A stretch of DNA of 64,000 nucleotides. Source: Vicia villosa (lineage: Eukaryota; Streptophyta; Magnoliopsida; Fabales; Fabaceae). The translations under genes and the position numbers were made by a program. Below are positions 60,559 through 64,000 of this stretch, piece by piece (the stretch's first letter is position 1; the number at the start of each line of letters is the position of its first letter). The DNA lies in the NCBI RefSeq assembly GCF_029867415.1, contig NC_081185.1, forward strand, positions 135,615,753-135,679,752, given 5' to 3'. The notes below the pieces were generated by a model. It saw only the letters and a list, made by a program, of their open reading frames with translations, searched no databases and had not been told where the DNA came from.

Positions 60559-61689
60559 ATATACTCCCCCTATTCTCAGAAGTCCATCCAGTTGAAGGCC
60601 ACGACGATCCATTCTGATCAGGTCAGCTCACCATATATGAAAAAAATGACTAATTTTCTCTTTGATTATGTATAAGTTATTTTTCTTTTGTTATAGAAAT
60701 ATAGGTTTTGTTTGGATAAACAAGTACAAATTCTTATTATGGTAATTTTATTTGCATCTTAGAGCAAAAGTGCTTATCATGATAAGCGCTTATGTATAAG
60801 TTATTTCCATAGAAAAGAAATATAAGATAAACTTAAAGTTAAAAAAGAAAAACTGAATTTGCTACAAATTAGTTACGATTTTAACTACGAATTAGTTACG
60901 AATTTTTATGGACTCAAGTATGATGTTGACCTTAGCCACTTGGCACGACACGTCAGTATCTTGTCACGCTGGCACTACCACGTGATGTGCCACGCCAACT
61001 TTTGTTAACGGACGCTAACATGAATGACTAATATTGTGGACGGAAAATATTATGAGAACGATTCTTTAAAATAAAAATATTTAACCCAACATTTTAAGAG
61101 GCTCTCTTTAAGTGATCAAAATTTACACGAGTCTATCAAATCACGTGAATTTCTTCTGAATTTATTAGGATTCATATAAAACACATTTTTTAACAAACAT
61201 AGTAAAACATATCATATTTTCTGTAACGAAAGAAAGTGTGTTAGAATTAACTTTTCTCATATGTTTTTCATGTAGGAGTGGTTTACATCAATTATTATGC
61301 TCAATCATTGATGCATTTCAATTGCTATTATTACTTTATATTTAAAATTTAATTAAAAAAATTTATAATATATTTATTCTTTAACGTATTACACAAAAAT
61401 TACTAAAACTACATTGCAAATCATTCAAAATATTATACGTTTATTTTGTTTTGTTTTGATTTGATCTAGTCTATTTTTAAATTACTTAAAAATCTCATGG
61501 ATGTTAAATTTTACATTTTAATCTGCTTGGATTATCATCGTCTATTATGTAAATACTATACACCAATTTCTTTATTTTCTTTATTTATTGCCAAGAGATT
61601 TTTACTTTTTCCATTAATCCACAGTCAAAAAGAGAGGCAAGGGATGAGATAGAATTTGTATATACTTTGAATTCTTGAGAAACTTCAGT

Positions 61690-61970
61690 CAGGGCCGGCA
61701 GTCCAATTTTTTTACATAAATAATAATCAAAATAAATAAAATATTATAATAAAAATTTAATTAATCAAAATAATGTTAGAATAAAAATTCAATACATACA
61801 AAAATTAATATAGATCAAAATTTAAAATAATTATAATTAAATACATTATTAATTAATATATAATTATATTTTTTTATGTATTTTTAATTATTATTATTGT
61901 ATTTATTTTTTTAATTTGAATCCATTTTTAAAATTAAAACGAAACCTATGTATTAATTGGGCCGACCTTG
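61690..61970. mobile_element. hAT-type MITE, copy B
   Basis: CAGGGCCGGCAGTCC at the left and GGGCCGACCTTG at the right, inverted to each other, with flanks ACTTCAGT (61682-61689) and ACTTTAGT (61971-61978), 7 of 8 identical, as for an 8-bp hAT duplication. Confidence 0.75.
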
Positions 61971-62049
61971 ACTTTAGTGCTTATCTTTAGGAAATTTCTT
62001 TGTAAACTCCCCAACCTTCTTGTCACTCGCGGCAAAAATCCCAAAATGC

Positions 62050-62275
62050 CCTTATATTTCGGAAATGCATTTTCGAAATCATTTTTTTTTTAAAAAGATT
62101 GATTTTGGAACTGCACTTCCGAAAATACTTTATTTTTTATGAAAAAAAAGGTGTTTTCGGAGATGCATTTCCGAAAACACCATTTTTTTCCAAAAAAAAA
62201 AGGTGAATTCGGAGATGCACTTCCGAATTCATCCCTTGAATATTTCGGAAGTACACTCCCGAAATATTGTTTGAT
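62050..62275 (+). repeat. Run of five palindromes with TTCGGAnnTGCAnnTCCGAA core
   Basis: Consecutive imperfect palindromes are centred near 62069, 62113, 62167, 62217 and 62257. Cores include TTTCGGAAATGCATTTTCGA, TTTTGGAACTGCACTTCCG, TTTTCGGAGATGCATTTCCG (arms extend to GGTGT/ACACC), GAATTCGGAGATGCACTTCC (arms GAATTC on both sides) and ATTTCGGAAGTACACTCCCG. Arms differ between palindromes but stay self-complementary within each. Confidence 0.92.
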
Positions 62276-63003
62276 ACAAAAAAAATCAAGGTGAATCAAT
62301 TATATTAATAGTATAATTAATTTATATTAATTAAAATTATATAATTACCAAAATTAGATTAAAATTAATTGATTATATAATTGCCTGATAAAATTAATTC
62401 ATTAATTTCCAATATTATATCAACTATTCTTTAAAAAAACTGCTGCATTCAATTATATTTATGTTTGCCAATTACTAATTCTTTTCATTTTGATACTTTA
62501 ATTCTATCCATAAAACTTTAAATTAGTAAAAATAATTATTCAATCTTTTCTTTTCAAATATTAATTCTTTTCATTTTGATAAAACTTTAAAATAATATTA
62601 TTCTCTTAATTTAATTGTTTACTTTTTAATATTTATTTATTTTTTAATATATATTTTATCAATGATATATCATTAAATAATTATTAGAACATCTAAATTA
62701 ATTAAAAAATTTATATATATTTTAATATACTGAATATACAAGCACCCTGAGCATTTTATATACGATAGATAAAACTTTAAAATATTATTATTTTACTAAT
62801 TTAATTATTTATAACTTTAATCTTTATTAATTTATTTTTTAACTATTATTAACTATTTAAAAAGTAAATAGTTAAGTTATTAAATAAATTATTTATAAAA
62901 TTGTAACTATTTAACTAAATTATTGAGATTATCTAAAAGTTATTACATTAATTATAAAATAGCCAAATTATAAATATAAATAGTTTAATAGTTCATATTA
63001 ATT

Positions 63004-64000
63004 GTCAGCTATAGATTCAATATTAATGGTGAATATTCTGAACTCCTGGAAGCTAAAAGAGGTGTGAGGCAAGGGGACCCCATCTCCCCCTTGCTGTTTG
63101 TTATCATCATGGAATACTTGCAGAGAATTATGGCTAAGATGAAGAATGAACCTGATTTCCATTTTCATAGCAAGTGTGAGAAACTTGGCATAACACACTT
63201 GGCATTTGCTGATGATGTTCTACTTTTTAGTAGAGGTGACTATAATTCTGTGAACTGTATGCTGAAGGCCTTTAAAACTTTCTCTGATTCTACAGGTCTA
63301 AATGTAAACCCTCAGAAGTGTCAATTGTTTTGTGGAAGCATGGATATGGAGGTCATTGAAAGAATCAAGCTGCAGACCCAATTTGGAGTTGGTAACCTAC
63401 CTGTCAGGTATCTAGGTGTTCCATTATCCAGTAAAAAGTTGCATTTAATTCACTATATGCCTCTTATTGACAAGATCACCAATAGAATTAAGCACTGGTC
63501 TCACAAGCTACTGAGCATTGCTGGTAGAATGCTTCTGGTCAAGAGTATATTCCTGGCCACTACTCAATATTGGATGATGTGCTTTCCCTTGCCTAAAGCA
63601 GTCATCCACAAGATTGAGGCTATCTGCAGAGCATTTGTGTGGACAGGTAAAGACAAAGGGAGGAAAAGCCCTGTTGCTTGGCAGCAGGTCTGTAGACCTA
63701 TCAAACAAGGAGGCATGGATATTATCAATATGGGCATTTGGAACCAGGTTGCTTTGCTCAAATGCCTCTGGAATATTGCCAATAAGATGGACAATCTATG
63801 GGTTAAGTGGGTGCACTTTTACTACCTGAAGAGGAACTCTATATGGAATGCTCCTATTCCATCCAACTGTACCTGGATCATGAAAGCTATCTTTGATAGA
63901 AGAAGTGATGTCCAAGAACATCAGCAAACATGGCAGATGATGCAGAACATAGGTAAATTCTCCATGAAAAGAATGTATGAGAAGCTGGTCCCTGCTGTTC
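63004..64000 (+). mobile_element. 5'-truncated LINE (runs off the window)
   Basis: From 63004 copy B is replaced by the middle of a plant L1 ORF2. The plus strand is open without a stop to the window end (at least 331 codons from 63007). It enters in the reverse transcriptase at SYRFNINGEY, then KRGVRQGDPISPLLFVI, the catalytic LAFADDVLLF, GLNVNPQKC, VRYLGVPLSSKKL, LSIAGRMLLVKS and KSPVAWQQVCRP. It is about as long into the domain order as the same blocks of the LINE at 46867-50220 but clearly diverged from it. The endonuclease and RT start are absent, a typical 5' truncation. The right end, poly(A) and TSD lie outside the window. Confidence 0.93.

Larger units (their letters stand above)
60559..63003 (+). 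repeat. Segmental duplication, copy B
   Basis: Matches copy A at 54155-56310, starting ATACTCCCCCTATTCTCAG inside the last satellite monomer and running to TTCATATTAATT, where a LINE interrupts it. It keeps about 420 bp (62230-62650) missing from copy A and carries the block 62665-62765 in the opposite orientation to copy A. Confidence 0.95.

Overview
The window is plant nuclear DNA: AT-rich, gene-poor and packed with nested transposable elements. The organism is probably a papilionoid legume. That is an inference from the style of the SIRE/Maximus-like copia LTRs and of the MITEs; no species-specific marker was found. I see only one convincing host gene, a four-exon LONGIFOLIA/TRM-family gene on the minus strand (3915-6807). 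Almost everything else is mobile DNA or tandem repeat.

Layout. 1-3275 holds two decayed Ty1/copia remnants in opposite orientations. 3915-6807 is the host gene. 7440-10660 is a decayed RNase-H/LINE-like remnant split by a solo LTR (9270-10416) with a perfect 5-bp target duplication. 10660-12400 is a gypsy-type ORF remnant and 12538-13812 a truncated copia element. 14087-21990 is a nest: a SIRE-like LTR and gag remnant, a gypsy-LTR-like insertion, a non-autonomous CACTA element (16482-19157, TSD ACT) that splits the gag frame precisely, another LTR-like block with internal repeats, and a copia 3' end with its LTR. 22000-27700 carries MITEs (including a MITE inside a MITE) and Helitron-like 5' ends.

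The most interesting part is 24000-46570. Two Helitrons share terminal sequences and lie with their 5' ends facing each other: H1 on the minus strand (27989-36268) and H2 on the plus strand (39965-45063). Both sit exactly between A and T, both carry a 38-39 bp minisatellite near the 3' end, and both have unoccupied look-alike target sites elsewhere in the window. H1 has captured gene pieces, among them an AP2-domain exon and a family-17 glycosyltransferase exon. H2 carries an 81-nt exon-like piece with splice signals. Two further Helitron 3' ends (36985, 46568) suggest nesting in older copies. Between H1 and H2 lie a Stowaway-type MITE, a local duplication and a 5'-truncated LINE with a 14-bp TSD.

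On the right, 46752-50621 is a LINE with an unbroken 1117-codon endonuclease/reverse-transcriptase ORF and a 19-bp TSD. Copia and LTR debris follow (51397-54230). Then comes a segmental duplication (54155-56310 and 60559-63003) whose copies differ by a micro-inversion and which carries hAT MITEs and a run of palindromes. Between the two copies lies an array of about 20 copies of a roughly 116-bp monomer. A second LINE, open to the window edge, interrupts copy B at 63004.

No tRNA, rRNA or CRISPR was recognised. All identifications come from reading the sequence and recalling family motifs; no database search was run.
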